NCBI RefSeq assembly: GCF_000714935.1
Contig: NZ_JMIR01000015.1
Span: forward strand, 31,111 to 95,110
From: Tumebacillus flagellatus
GTDB taxonomy: Bacteria; Bacillota; Bacilli; Tumebacillales; Tumebacillaceae
Reading direction: 5' to 3'
Length of the DNA stretch: 64,000 nucleotides
Every line of letters begins with the position of its first letter. Within the stretch, counting starts at the first letter, position 1. The translations under genes were made by a program, and so were the position numbers. The notes below the pieces were generated by a model. The model was given only the letters and a program-made list of their open reading frames with translations, had not been told where the DNA came from and made no database searches. Shown here piece by piece: positions 18,292 to 27,302 of the stretch.

Positions 18292-19584
18292 TTACAGCAC
18301 GATGCCGCGTTCCTTGAGGTTGCTTTCCATCGCGCGCTTCATCTGCTCCAGCGAATGAATCGCTTTTTGCAGATCGCCTTGTTCCTTATAGATGTCGCCG
18401 AGCATCGAGTACGACTTCGCGATTTCACGCGGGAGGTCGGCGATCTCGAAGATTTTGACCGATTGCTCCATGAAGTCGACCGCTTCGGCAAATTGCTTTT
18501 GCTCTTTGCGAATCGTCGAGTAGGTGCGGTAGACGAAGCCGCGCTCCAAAGAGTCTTCCGCCAAGAGTTTCAGCGCTTCGTCGCAGTGAGTGGACGCTTG
18601 GGCGTAATCGCCGTTGCCAAGGTAGATGCGAGCCATCTCGCCGTGCGTGTGCGCGACTTTCTCGGTGTAGCCGTACTCTTGGTATTCCACCAAGCAAGCG
18701 GACAGCGTTTGCAGCGCTTCGTCGGCGTTTCCTTCTTCGCCCTTGACGATGCCGAAGTTTTCCTTCACTTCGATGGCGAGCTTGATGTTTTTCAAGCCGC
18801 GGTACAGCGAAATCGAGTGTTGCGCGTATTCGCTCGCCCGGTCGAAATCGCCCTGTTCGCGGAACGATTCGCCGAGGCGGCGGTAGAGGTCGGCGATTTT
18901 TTGGAACGATGCGGTCGCTTCCAAATAGGTGTGCGCGCGTTCATACGCATGCAGCGCATCTTTTTTCTCGCCGAGGTAGCCGTAGACTTTGCCGAGTTGA
19001 CGCAAAATTTCCGCGGCGAGGAACGGGTCGTGATCTTCCACTTTCGCCATCAAATCGAGCGCTTTCTGCCAATGGTAGATCGCCAGCGGGTAGTTGTGGC
19101 GCTTCTCCTCGACGTAGCCGAGTTGTTTCAGGGCGAGCACTTGCATGTAGACGTCCTTGCGGGTCGTCGCCGAAGAGAGCACTTTGTCAAACCCGTCCAG
19201 CGCTTCGTCGAGTTTGCCGTCTTCCAGCAAACACTCCGCGAGGTCGAATTGAATTTCCGCCGAGTGCAGTTGCGGAACGGAATCTTCCATCAGGCCTTCC
19301 AGAATCGGAACGGCGCGTTGGAATTCACCCGCTTCCATCATCGAGCGCGCGACTTTATAAGTGGCGATTTGCTCGATTTGCATCTGCATGTCGGTGAGGA
19401 AGTATTCGATCGGGGTTTCTAACTTTTCGGCAATCGCCTGCAGAAGTTTATGAGACGGGTTTGCTTTATCGGCCTCAATCTGCGAAATCATGGACGGTGT
19501 GACCATGCCTGCGCCGAGGTCGCTCTGGGTCAAGCCTTTTTGAATGCGCAATTCCTTTATCTTTTGTCCAAGAGTTGCTGGCAT
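18292..19584 (-). CDS. HTH-TPR regulator (RRNPP-like architecture)
   Basis: An XRE-type helix-turn-helix at residues 5-60 (LGQKIKELRIQKGLTQSDLG, then MVTPSMISQIEADKANPS) is followed by about nine tetratricopeptide repeats to residue 420. This is the layout of peptide-sensing regulators such as PlcR and NprR, but it is also common in Bacillales regulators with no known peptide. I find no exported-peptide gene next to it: the gene is followed only by its terminator. ATG at 19584 is preferred because GAGGAG lies eight bases before it; a GTG one codon earlier is possible. Function and ligand are unknown. Confidence 0.88.
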   Translation of the reverse strand: MPATLGQKIKELRIQKGLTQSDLGAGMVTPSMISQIEADKANPSHKLLQAIAEKLETPIEYFLTDMQMQIEQIATYKVARSMMEAGEFQRAVPILEGLMEDSVPQLHSAEIQFDLAECLLEDGKLDEALDGFDKVLSSATTRKDVYMQVLALKQLGYVEEKRHNYPLAIYHWQKALDLMAKVEDHDPFLAAEILRQLGKVYGYLGEKKDALHAYERAHTYLEATASFQKIADLYRRLGESFREQGDFDRASEYAQHSISLYRGLKNIKLAIEVKENFGIVKGEEGNADEALQTLSACLVEYQEYGYTEKVAHTHGEMARIYLGNGDYAQASTHCDEALKLLAEDSLERGFVYRTYSTIRKEQKQFAEAVDFMEQSVKIFEIADLPREIAKSYSMLGDIYKEQGDLQKAIHSLEQMKRAMESNLKERGIVL

Positions 19585-19724
19585 CACAATCTCTCCTCTC
19601 GATGTGGATCAATCATACACTATCTCTTTCAGTTAGAAGTTAATTAAAAAGGTCCCTTTACCCGATCATTATTAACTCACTTAATTCATTGTATACCTCA
19701 GTAGAGTTCCGTAGACCGAACTTT

Positions 19725-20450
19725 TTATGACTTCACGTGCGGCAATTCGTCACGTACAAACATCAAAAGGTCAGCAAGCGTCCCCTTGTGGGTAAACGGC
19801 AGTTGTTTTTCCCCTTCCTTGAGGCAATCGGTGACCAAGTACGTTTGCATGCCAAGAGTGCCTGCGATCAGATCCTCGAAGGCATCGTTCCCGATCATCA
19901 TACAGTTTTCGGGGGACACTCCGAGTTTCTGTACGATCTCCGCATAGTAATTTGGATTCGGTTTGCAGAAATGGCTGTTCTCGTACGTGGTGACAAATTC
20001 AAAGGGGATGTCTTGGACGTTCGCCCAGCGCATGCGGTGCTCCGTCGCCGCGCGCGGGAACAGCGGGTTGGTCGCCAAGACGACGCGGTAGCCTTTTGCC
20101 ACCGCCGCTTCGCAGATCTCGCGAGCGAGGGCGTTCGGCTGAGACAGTTCGATCAACTCGCCAAACTCGCCGGCATAGAAATCTTCCACGACCGGCCAGA
20201 AGTCCTCTTCCAAACCGCCGACCGCTGCTACGAAATGCTGCTTAAACGCTTGCTCGTTGGTCAATTCCGGGTCGTTGTTGCGCACCATGTGTTCCGTCGA
20301 TTTCATCAATTGTGCCAAAAACGTTTCCGGCGGTAGCAGATGCGCCACGTGCGGCACGAGCTTTTTGAAATAGCCGCGCGTGAAATGATCGTTGTCCATC
20401 GGAAGCAGAGTGCCGTCCAAGTCGAACAACAGCGTGTTGAGAGTTTGCAT
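19725..20450 (-). CDS. HAD family hydrolase
   Basis: Haloacid dehalogenase-type phosphatase. Motif I is LLFDLDGTLLP at the N-terminus, motif II lies near VVLATNPLF, motif III is KPNPNYYAEIVQKLG, and motif IV is MMIGNDAFEDLIAG. The helical cap falls between motifs I and II (subfamily I). At 241 residues it is a typical single-domain enzyme. It probably hydrolyses a small phosphate ester; the substrate cannot be predicted. It is followed downstream by an AT-rich gap of about 140 bases. The start ATG has AGAGGCG upstream. Confidence 0.88.
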   Translation of the reverse strand: MQTLNTLLFDLDGTLLPMDNDHFTRGYFKKLVPHVAHLLPPETFLAQLMKSTEHMVRNNDPELTNEQAFKQHFVAAVGGLEEDFWPVVEDFYAGEFGELIELSQPNALAREICEAAVAKGYRVVLATNPLFPRAATEHRMRWANVQDIPFEFVTTYENSHFCKPNPNYYAEIVQKLGVSPENCMMIGNDAFEDLIAGTLGMQTYLVTDCLKEGEKQLPFTHKGTLADLLMFVRDELPHVKS

Positions 20451-20493
20451 GGAATTCGCCTCTTTCTCGATCGGAATCGATTTGGGTCGGAGC

Positions 20494-20952
20494 TTAGATC
20501 AAATTCGGGAACCCTTGTTGGCGCAGCGCTTCATACACCACAATCGCCACGGAGTTCGAGAGGTTGAGCGAACGGGCGTCCGGCAAGAGCGGGATGCGAA
20601 TCGCCGTCTCCAGATTAGCTTTTACCAACTCTTCGGGCAGGCCTTTGGTTTCCTTGCCAAACACGAAGAAGTCATCAGGACCGTATGTAAAATCCGTATA
20701 GGATTTCTCCGCTTTTGTCGTCGCATAAAAAAAGCGTCCTTGCGGGTACTTCGCGCGCAGCTCCTCAAAGCTGTCGTGATAATGCAGATCCAACAGGTGC
20801 CAATAATCGAGCCCCGCCCGCTTCAACTGTTTGTCGTCGACCGAAAAACCGAGCGGACGCACCAGATGCAGCGTGATTCCGGTACAAGAGCAGGTGCGGG
20901 AAATGTTGCCGGTGTTTGCCGGGATCTCCGGTTCAACCAAAACGATGTGCAT
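20494..20952 (-). CDS. trmL: tRNA (cytidine/uridine-34-2'-O)-methyltransferase, TrmL family
   Basis: SPOUT methyltransferase that methylates the ribose of the wobble nucleotide in leucine tRNAs. It starts MHIVLVEPEIPANTGNISRT, the standard family N-terminus. Knot motifs follow: FFVFGKETKGLPEELV, IRIPLLPDARSLNLSNSVAI and VVYEALRQ. Length 152 matches E. coli TrmL. ATG at 20952 is chosen over the longer frame (to 20985) because AAGGAGG is eight bases upstream. It stands alone, upstream of the HAD gene on the same strand. Confidence 0.95.
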   Translation of the reverse strand: MHIVLVEPEIPANTGNISRTCSCTGITLHLVRPLGFSVDDKQLKRAGLDYWHLLDLHYHDSFEELRAKYPQGRFFYATTKAEKSYTDFTYGPDDFFVFGKETKGLPEELVKANLETAIRIPLLPDARSLNLSNSVAIVVYEALRQQGFPNLI

Positions 20953-21025
20953 GGCGACGTCCTCCTTTTTCAAAAACCTTACCAAAAACCGATTGAAAAA
21001 AGTAATGCTCTAAGTCTCTAGCATA

Positions 21026-21066
21026 CAAAAAGGAACAGCCTGCCGCAACTAGACAGGTTGTTCCTC
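21026..21066 (-). terminator. Terminator of the HD-GYP gene
   Basis: Hairpin AGGAACA-G-CCTG / CAGG-T-TGTTCCT with an 11-base loop, followed on the minus strand by five T. Confidence 0.85.
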
Positions 21067-21109
21067 GAATATTCCCACAACTGTATGATCTTGCACTTTT
21101 CCTACTTTC

Positions 21110-21934
21110 CTAGGAAATATGCTTGAGCTTTTGCAGCTGCACCGTTTCGTAATCGAGTATCTTCGCTTCTTCTTGGACGCGGAGCAAATCATCTGTGTCC
21201 AAACGCAGGAACGCCTCGACACACTCGCGGCAAAATTGTGTGTCAACATGGCGGGCGATCTCTTCGCGGGCGTGCTCGATCGACTGCGCCTTGCGGTACG
21301 GCCGGTCGGACGTGATCGCGTCAAACGTGTCCGCGACGGCGAAGATGCGGGCGAGCAGCGGAATCTCCTCGCCAACGAGCTTGTGCGGATACCCGCGGCC
21401 GTCCATCCGCTCATGATGGTGCAGCACCACATCGGTGCCTTCCTTCAGAAAGTCGATGTTCTTGACCATCAGATAGCCCATCTGCGGATGTTCGCGCATG
21501 ATCGTCCATTCGTCGTCTGTCAGCGCTCCCGGTTTCTTGAGGATCGCATCGGGGACGGCGATCTTGCCGATGTCGTGCAAGAGAGCGCCCCATTCGAGCT
21601 GTTGCAAGAGGCGATGTTGAAGTCCCATCTCACGGCCGATCAGGACCGAGTAGCGAACGACGCGCTTGCTGTGCCCGTTCGTTTCGTCATCCTTCGCCGC
21701 GACTGCGTTCGCCAACGATTCCAGCGACGTATGGTACGAGCGGACGATCCGACGGTTGTTTTCCCGCGAACGATGCAGCACCAGCCCGAAGATCATGCCC
21801 AAAAGTCCGAACACGATCAATTCGAAGATGAAGAGCGTTCCGCGAGCGGTTCCATTGATGAAGATATCTGCAGTTTCCACCAGTGCCCCGACCCAAAAGC
21901 CGACGCTTCCATACATCCACCTGGAGGCGAACAC
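21110..21934 (-). CDS. HD-GYP domain membrane protein
   Basis: Likely cyclic-di-nucleotide phosphodiesterase. Two N-terminal hydrophobic segments (residues 8-25 and 33-53) anchor it. The HD-GYP domain from about 68 has the full metal and motif set: NGHSKRVVRYSVLIG, ALLHDIGKIAVPDAIL, REHPQMGYLM, LHHHERMDGRGYP and VADTFDAITSDRPYR. The GYP tripeptide is present as GRGYP. The start is GTG at 21934 with GGGGAGGG upstream. It is monocistronic with its own terminator. Whether it cleaves c-di-GMP or another dinucleotide (cAMP-type signalling occurs nearby) is open. Confidence 0.9.
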   Translation of the reverse strand: MFASRWMYGSVGFWVGALVETADIFINGTARGTLFIFELIVFGLLGMIFGLVLHRSRENNRRIVRSYHTSLESLANAVAAKDDETNGHSKRVVRYSVLIGREMGLQHRLLQQLEWGALLHDIGKIAVPDAILKKPGALTDDEWTIMREHPQMGYLMVKNIDFLKEGTDVVLHHHERMDGRGYPHKLVGEEIPLLARIFAVADTFDAITSDRPYRKAQSIEHAREEIARHVDTQFCRECVEAFLRLDTDDLLRVQEEAKILDYETVQLQKLKHIS

Positions 21935-22045
21935 AAGAGACCCTCCCCTCTATTGATGAGTGTAACTCACTTCGGAATTTCCACTTTTTACATTCGACAT
22001 CTGTGTCAAAAACCCTCTATAACTTTTGTCTAGATTGTCCGCACG

Positions 22046-23029
22046 CTAAAACTGATCCGCGATATGGAAGAACGCATATCTCGTGCGCGGCGTCCACGCG
22101 TACGAATCGCGGTACGTCCAGAAACGGCGGTGCGACGCCACTGTGTGCGCGTTGACGTACGGCTGACCCGCATAATCGAAATCGGTCACGACGGTGTTGT
22201 GCTGCCAGCGGCCGTCTCCGTCCCAGTCGTAGCAAATCACGTCGCCGATCTTCAATTGACGGGGATCGCCGACTTCTTGAGCGTGCAAGATGCGCGACAG
22301 AGCGAGTTTCAGCGAATGCGCCACCGCCCACGAGTAACTCCAATTGTGTGTCCGCACATCGTACCACCAGCCGTTCGACCGCGAGCCTCCGGTCACGAGC
22401 GGCATGCCGCCCGCGTAGAGCACTTGCGAAATGAAGTTCGTGCAGTCGTTGCCCTTCATTTCTTTGAAAACAGGATTGAACTTGTTCCACCAGAGTTCGG
22501 CATATCGAAACGCCCGCACGCGGTCGTACCGTCCGCGCAAAGAGCGTTCCGGAAACTCCGGCGCATCGGACAAAGCGTCCACCGACGCCAGCGCAGCGCC
22601 CGCCTCTTCTTCTTCCGGGCGGAAGTTCGCGGAGCTCCCTTCGCGGATCGTCTCGTCTTGGAGCACGCGCCACTTGCCCCCGAACATCAACAGCGTCATG
22701 CGGTGTCTGACCGCTCGTTCTTCGTGTTGAAGTTCACGGCCTTGTTCATAATAAAAACGGACATGTTCCGCAGCGTCGACCACGGCGAGCTCGCCTTCCT
22801 TTTGCCAAGAAGCCCCGTGGATTTTTAAGGAGGTTTTCGCTTTGCGAAACTTCACGCCTTCGCGCTCGGCGGACGCGTCGCGCATCAAGCGCACTTCTTG
22901 CCACGAGTGGCAATCCGCCGGCGTGCCCGCCAAGAAATGCAACAGCGTCTCTTCATCGCCGGTCAGCCATGCCCGGTTTTTTTCCCGAAAAAACGCTTCC
23001 ACTGTTTGGAACCATTCCCGTTGCACCAT
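22046..23029 (-). CDS. Amidase_6 domain protein (putative cell-wall amidase fold)
   Basis: The C-terminal half (about residues 165-320) has the putative amidase domain signature: GNDCTNFISQVLYAGG carries the presumed nucleophile Cys, and GDVICYDWDGDGRWQHNTVV the His. The N-terminal half (1-150) is a basic, charged region of unknown fold. There is no signal peptide or lipobox, so it may be cytosolic or spore-associated. Proteins of this family are frequent in sporulating Bacillales; the substrate is unproven. A strong ribosome site, GGAGGGAGGGGG, precedes the ATG. Confidence 0.85.
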   Translation of the reverse strand: MVQREWFQTVEAFFREKNRAWLTGDEETLLHFLAGTPADCHSWQEVRLMRDASAEREGVKFRKAKTSLKIHGASWQKEGELAVVDAAEHVRFYYEQGRELQHEERAVRHRMTLLMFGGKWRVLQDETIREGSSANFRPEEEEAGAALASVDALSDAPEFPERSLRGRYDRVRAFRYAELWWNKFNPVFKEMKGNDCTNFISQVLYAGGMPLVTGGSRSNGWWYDVRTHNWSYSWAVAHSLKLALSRILHAQEVGDPRQLKIGDVICYDWDGDGRWQHNTVVTDFDYAGQPYVNAHTVASHRRFWTYRDSYAWTPRTRYAFFHIADQF

Positions 23030-23146
23030 CTACGACTCCCCCTCCCTCCTGCTCGTTCTACATGTTATATGCGGGGCAGAAGTCCATTTTGCTCGGAATT
23101 TGAATCATTTTTGACAAAAGGGTTCCCATGCGTTAGAGACGCGTGA

Positions 23147-23152
23147 TATACT
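23147..23152 (+). promoter_or_regulatory. Candidate extended -10 promoter of the IclR gene
   Basis: TATACT preceded by TG at one base spacing (TGATATACT), about 66 bases before the IclR start. A TTGACA at 23111-23116 is too far for this box but could pair with TAGAGA at 23134. Confidence 0.45.
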
Positions 23153-23217
23153 ATGTAATGAAACAGGGTTTCACCGTACGAAACACTAAGAAAGACCTCC
23201 GAAGGGAGTTGAGGGTT

Positions 23218-23964
23218 GTGGCTGAACAGGAAAAAGGCACGGTGCGCGCCGTCGAGCGAGCGCTGGACATCTTGCTGTGCTTCGCCGGCAGCGATGCGGA
23301 ACTCGGGCTTTCCGACATTTCGAAGCGCCTCGGGTTGCATAAGAGCACAGTGCACCGATTGTTGGCCTCCCTCGAAAGCAAGGGGTTCATTCGTCGGCAC
23401 AGTTCGACCGAGAAGTACCGCTTGGGTTGGAGCATTCTCGAATTGGTCAGCAACGTCTACCAATCGGATGCGCTCTCTTCGATCGTTCTGCCGGAGATGA
23501 CGCGTCTGCGCGATCAGATCGGCGAGACGATTTCGCTCTATGTCCGCTCGGGAACGGAACGCATCCGCATCCAAGCGGTGGAGAGCAACCAACCGGTGCG
23601 ACGCGTGGCGAATATCGGCATGCGCTTGCCCTTGCATGTCGGAGCGTCCGGCAAAGTCTTGCTCGCGTTCTCCAAGGACTCGTACGAAGAACTGGTGCGC
23701 GATTGCTGTCCGAACGACATCAACCGCATGGAGTTCTTGCAGAGTTTGGTCACCACGCGATCCCAAGGATACGCGATCTCCATTGAAGAGCGCGAACCGG
23801 GTGCAGCAGCGGTTGCGGCGCCGATTTTCTCCCGCCAAGGAGATGTCATCGCAGCGCTTTCCGTTTCCGGGCCTGTGGATCGTTTCACCCCTGACATGCT
23901 CAATGTACATATTGAAGCGGTCAGGCGTTCGGCGGACATTATGACCAAGATGCTCGCCCACTAG
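23218..23964 (+). CDS. IclR family transcriptional regulator
   Basis: Winged helix at residues 8-70 (RAVERALDILLCFAG, ISKRLGLHKSTVHRLLASLE, GFIRRHSSTEKYRLG) and an IclR effector domain to the end (LPLHVGASGKVLLAF, ITTRSQGYAIS-like, FSRQGDVIAALSVSGP). GTG at 23218 is chosen because GAAGGGAG lies nine bases before it and the protein then starts at the usual place. The longer frame to 23143 would overlap the promoter. Transcribed toward aconitase and the isocitrate dehydrogenase-like gene, so it may sense a carboxylate and control that pair (inference). Confidence 0.9.
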   Translation: MAEQEKGTVRAVERALDILLCFAGSDAELGLSDISKRLGLHKSTVHRLLASLESKGFIRRHSSTEKYRLGWSILELVSNVYQSDALSSIVLPEMTRLRDQIGETISLYVRSGTERIRIQAVESNQPVRRVANIGMRLPLHVGASGKVLLAFSKDSYEELVRDCCPNDINRMEFLQSLVTTRSQGYAISIEEREPGAAAVAAPIFSRQGDVIAALSVSGPVDRFTPDMLNVHIEAVRRSADIMTKMLAH

Positions 23965-24063
23965 CAGATTATTTCTAGTTTGTTTTTCCTGCACCTCTAA
24001 CCTTCCTTTTTGGAGAGGCTAGATTGCAGAGACTGATTATAGGTTTCATAGGAGGTTTTTCTG

Positions 24064-25998
24064 ATGGCTAAGAACCTGACTCAGAAAATCATTGAAGCAC
24101 ATCTCGTTTCCGGCGAGATGGTAGCTGGCAAGGAAATCGCAATCCGCATCGACCAAACGCTCACCCAAGACGCGACCGGTACGATGGCATACCTGCAGTT
24201 CGAAGCGATGGGCGTTCCGCAAGTAAAAACGGAACTCTCCGTTTCCTACGTTGACCACAACACCCTGCAATCCGGCTTCGAAAACGCGGACGACCACCGC
24301 TTCCTGCAAACTGTTGCAGCGAAACACGGCATCCACTTCTCCCGTCCGGGCAACGGCATCTGCCACCAAGTTCACCTGGAGCGTTTCGCGAAGCCGGGCA
24401 AAACCCTGCTCGGTTCCGACTCCCACACCCCGACCGCAGGCGGCATGGGCTCGCTGGCAATGGGCGCAGGCGGCTTGGACATCGCAGTTGCAATGGCTGG
24501 CGGCGCGTTCTACCTGAACATGCCGAAAGTTGTCAAAGTTGAACTGAAGGGCAAACTCAAGCCGTGGACCGCTGCGAAGGACATCATCCTCGAAGTCCTC
24601 CGTCACCTGACCGTTAAGGGCGGCGTGGGCCGCGTCATCGAGTACACCGGCGAAGGCGTTGCATCGCTGTCCGTTCCGGAGCGCGCAACCATCACCAACA
24701 TGGGTGCTGAACTCGGCGCGACCACCTCGATCTTCCCGTCCGACGAAGCAACCCGCATCTACCTCGAAAAGCAAGGCCGCGGCGAAGACTTCGCTCCGCT
24801 GGCTGCTGACGCAGACGCAACCTACGACGAAGAGCTGATCATCGACCTGAACACCCTCGAACCGAACATCGCGCAACCGCACTCCCCGGACAACGTTGTC
24901 GCTGTGAAGGAACTCGCTTCCAAGCGCATCCCGGTTCAACAAGTTGCAGTCGGTTCCTGCACCAACTCTTCCTACGTTGACTTGATGCGTCTGGCGGAAG
25001 TCCTCAAGGGCCGCACCGTTCACCCGAACGTGTCCCTCGTCGTCTCCCCGGGCTCCAAGCAAGTCTTCGAAATGATCGCGCGCAACGGCGCACTGGCTGA
25101 CATCCTCGCAGCAGGCGCTCGTCTGCTTGAGTCCGCTTGCGGTCCGTGCATCGGTATGGGTCAAGCACCGTCCTCCGGCGCTGTCTCCGTCCGTTCCTTC
25201 AACCGTAACTTCGAAGGCCGTTCCGGCACCGCGGATGCGTCCGTTTACCTCGCATCCGTTGAAACCTGCGCGGCTGCTGCCGTTCTCGGCTACATCGCAG
25301 ACCCGAACGAACTCGGCGAATTCCCGGCGATCGACCTCCCGGAAAAATACCTCGTCGACGACCGCCTCGTGCTCGCTCCGGCTGAAAACCCGGCTGACGT
25401 TGAAGTCGTTCGCGGCCCGAACATCAAGCCGCTTCCGGTGAACACCGCGCTGGCTGACGTCCTGACCGCTCCGGTTTCCCTGAAAGTCGGCGACAACATC
25501 ACCACCGACCACATCATGCCGGCTGGTGCAAAAGTTCTGCCGCTGCGTTCCAACATCCCGGCGATCTCCGAGCACGTGTACGTGCGCGTTGACCCGCAAT
25601 TCCCGGCTCGCGCGAAAGAACTCGGCAAGTCCGTGATCATCGGCGGCCACAACTACGGCCAAGGTTCTTCCCGTGAACACGCAGCGCTCGCTCCGATGTA
25701 CCTCGGCGTAAAAGCTGTCATCGTGAAGTCCTACGCTCGTATCCACCGTGCGAACCTGATCAACTTCGGTCTGCTCCCGCTCACCTTCGTGAACGAGAAC
25801 GATTACGACACCATCGCGCAAGGCGACGAAATCGCAATCGACAACCTGACCGAACAAATCAAAGCAGGCAACGAGATCACCGTGAAGAACGTAACCAAAG
25901 GCACCACCTTCACCGTGACCCACGACCTGACCGGCCGTCAAATCGACATCATCCTCGCCGGCGGTCTGCTCAACTACACCAAACAACAAGCAATCTAA
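24064..25998 (+). CDS. Aconitate hydratase, short (Aquifex-type) form
   Basis: Interconverts citrate and isocitrate using a 4Fe-4S cluster. Cluster cysteines are in VGSCTNSSYVDLMRLAE and SACGPCIGMG. Other landmarks are LLGSDSHTPTAGGMG, the linker, and the swivel domain with GDNITTDHIMPAG and GGHNYGQGSSREHAALAP. At 644 residues it is much shorter than B. subtilis CitB (about 909) and fits the 'putative, Aquifex type' aconitase group, in which LeuC-like and LeuD-like parts are fused. AGGAGG precedes the ATG. The coding style differs from neighbours (many GCA, GTT and CCG codons), typical of high expression. Confidence 0.93.
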   Translation: MAKNLTQKIIEAHLVSGEMVAGKEIAIRIDQTLTQDATGTMAYLQFEAMGVPQVKTELSVSYVDHNTLQSGFENADDHRFLQTVAAKHGIHFSRPGNGICHQVHLERFAKPGKTLLGSDSHTPTAGGMGSLAMGAGGLDIAVAMAGGAFYLNMPKVVKVELKGKLKPWTAAKDIILEVLRHLTVKGGVGRVIEYTGEGVASLSVPERATITNMGAELGATTSIFPSDEATRIYLEKQGRGEDFAPLAADADATYDEELIIDLNTLEPNIAQPHSPDNVVAVKELASKRIPVQQVAVGSCTNSSYVDLMRLAEVLKGRTVHPNVSLVVSPGSKQVFEMIARNGALADILAAGARLLESACGPCIGMGQAPSSGAVSVRSFNRNFEGRSGTADASVYLASVETCAAAAVLGYIADPNELGEFPAIDLPEKYLVDDRLVLAPAENPADVEVVRGPNIKPLPVNTALADVLTAPVSLKVGDNITTDHIMPAGAKVLPLRSNIPAISEHVYVRVDPQFPARAKELGKSVIIGGHNYGQGSSREHAALAPMYLGVKAVIVKSYARIHRANLINFGLLPLTFVNENDYDTIAQGDEIAIDNLTEQIKAGNEITVKNVTKGTTFTVTHDLTGRQIDIILAGGLLNYTKQQAI

Positions 25999-26117
25999 TT
26001 GTTTGATGGTTTGACCCGGCTTTGCAAACACTAAGGGGGGGCTCATGCTCTCCCCTTCCTTTTGTCCTCCAATTGTTTTTTTACAGTCTTCTTCCGATAC
26101 TTAGATGAGGTGACACC

Positions 26118-27197
26118 ATGGAAAAGAAAACGATCGTCGTTATGGAAGGCGACCAAACCGGTCAAGAACTGCTCGAAGAGGGCCTGCGCGTCCTCGACCC
26201 GTCCGTCACGGGCATTGACGTCGAATTCCTCCGCTTCGACCTGTCGCTGGAAAACCGCCGCGCGACCAAAAACCAAGTCGTGCATGACGCAGCAGCAGCG
26301 ATGAAAGAACACGGCTTCGGCTACAAAGCAGCCACCATCACCCCGGAAATCGCAGGCGACGTCGGCTCTCCGAACGCAATCCTGCGCAAAGGCATCGACG
26401 GCACCGTCATCGTCCGCACCGGCCGCCGCATCCCGGGCATCAACCCGGTTGCAGGCATCAACGCTCCGATCTCCGTCATCCGCATGGCGGTCGACGACGC
26501 GTACGGCGCGAAAGAATGGCGTGAAGGCGACGGCCTCGAAGAGTACGCGTACCGCACCGAGAAGATCTCCCGCAAAGTGTGCCGCGGTGTTGCGGAATAC
26601 GCGTTCCAACAAGCGCAGAAAATGAACGCCAAAGTCTTCGGCGGCCCGAAATACACCGTTTCCCCGGTCTACGAAGGCATGCTCAAAGAAGAAATGGACC
26701 AAGCGGCGAAAAAATACGCAGGCGTAAAGTACGACCCGCAACTGATCGACGCAACTTACGCGCTGCTCATGAACACCACCGGCGAACCGCTTGTCATCCC
26801 GGCTCTGAACCGCGACGGCGACTGCCTCTCCGACCTCGTGCTGCAAATGTACGGCACGATCGCAGGCTCCGAATCGATCCTGCTCTCGTTTGACGAAAAA
26901 ACCGGCAACGTGCAAACCGTGATGGCAGAAGCCCCGCACGGCACCGCACCGGGCCTGTTTGGCAAAAACGTCGCCAACCCGATGGCGATGATCCTCGCGG
27001 CTGCTTCCATGCTGACTTTCTTCGGCGACAAGGACGCAGACATCGCGGCGCGCGCGATCTACGAATCCACCCTCGAAGCGATCGTAGACGGCACCCGCAC
27101 GGCTGACCTCGGCGGCTCTTCTTCGACCACCGATTTCACCGACGAAGTCATCCGCCGCATCCGCACCAAACTCGAAGTGTGGAAGTCTCTCGCGTAA
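26118..27197 (+). CDS. Isocitrate/isopropylmalate dehydrogenase family enzyme
   Basis: NAD(P)-dependent decarboxylating dehydrogenase. The N-terminal motif is MEGDQTGQELLEE in place of the usual GDGIGPE. The metal-binding Asp region is PALNRDGDCLSDLVLQMYGT, and the cofactor loop is EAPHGTAPGLFGKNVANPMA. Its position 120 bases after aconitase makes isocitrate the likely substrate, giving 2-oxoglutarate, but homoisocitrate or another 2-hydroxy-dicarboxylate cannot be excluded by eye. Length 359 is that of the short dimeric subfamily. Codon use is as strongly biased as in aconitase, and a terminator follows. Confidence 0.88.
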   Translation: MEKKTIVVMEGDQTGQELLEEGLRVLDPSVTGIDVEFLRFDLSLENRRATKNQVVHDAAAAMKEHGFGYKAATITPEIAGDVGSPNAILRKGIDGTVIVRTGRRIPGINPVAGINAPISVIRMAVDDAYGAKEWREGDGLEEYAYRTEKISRKVCRGVAEYAFQQAQKMNAKVFGGPKYTVSPVYEGMLKEEMDQAAKKYAGVKYDPQLIDATYALLMNTTGEPLVIPALNRDGDCLSDLVLQMYGTIAGSESILLSFDEKTGNVQTVMAEAPHGTAPGLFGKNVANPMAMILAAASMLTFFGDKDADIAARAIYESTLEAIVDGTRTADLGGSSSTTDFTDEVIRRIRTKLEVWKSLA

Positions 27198-27222
27198 ACG
27201 GAATTTTTTGGTATACTAGAGA

Positions 27223-27262
27223 AACAGCAGGCTCCGTCCTTGCGGCGGTGCCTGCTGTTTTC
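27223..27262 (+). terminator. Terminator after the acn-idh unit
   Basis: Perfect stem AACAGCAGGC / GCCTGCTGTT with a 17-base loop, followed by TTTT. Confidence 0.85.
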
Positions 27263-27302
27263 TATTTAGATCTCGATCAACGCACGAGGGGGAGCACTAG
27301 TT

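Noticed and set aside
19695..19725. AGTTC / GAACT hairpin followed by T's as a terminator
   Set aside because: The stem is only five pairs and the T-run points away from any gene that would need it.
23143..23217. N-terminal extension of the IclR protein
   Set aside because: It would place the start inside the extended -10 promoter, has no ribosome site, and adds residues not typical of IclR proteins; GTG at 23218 has GAAGGGAG.
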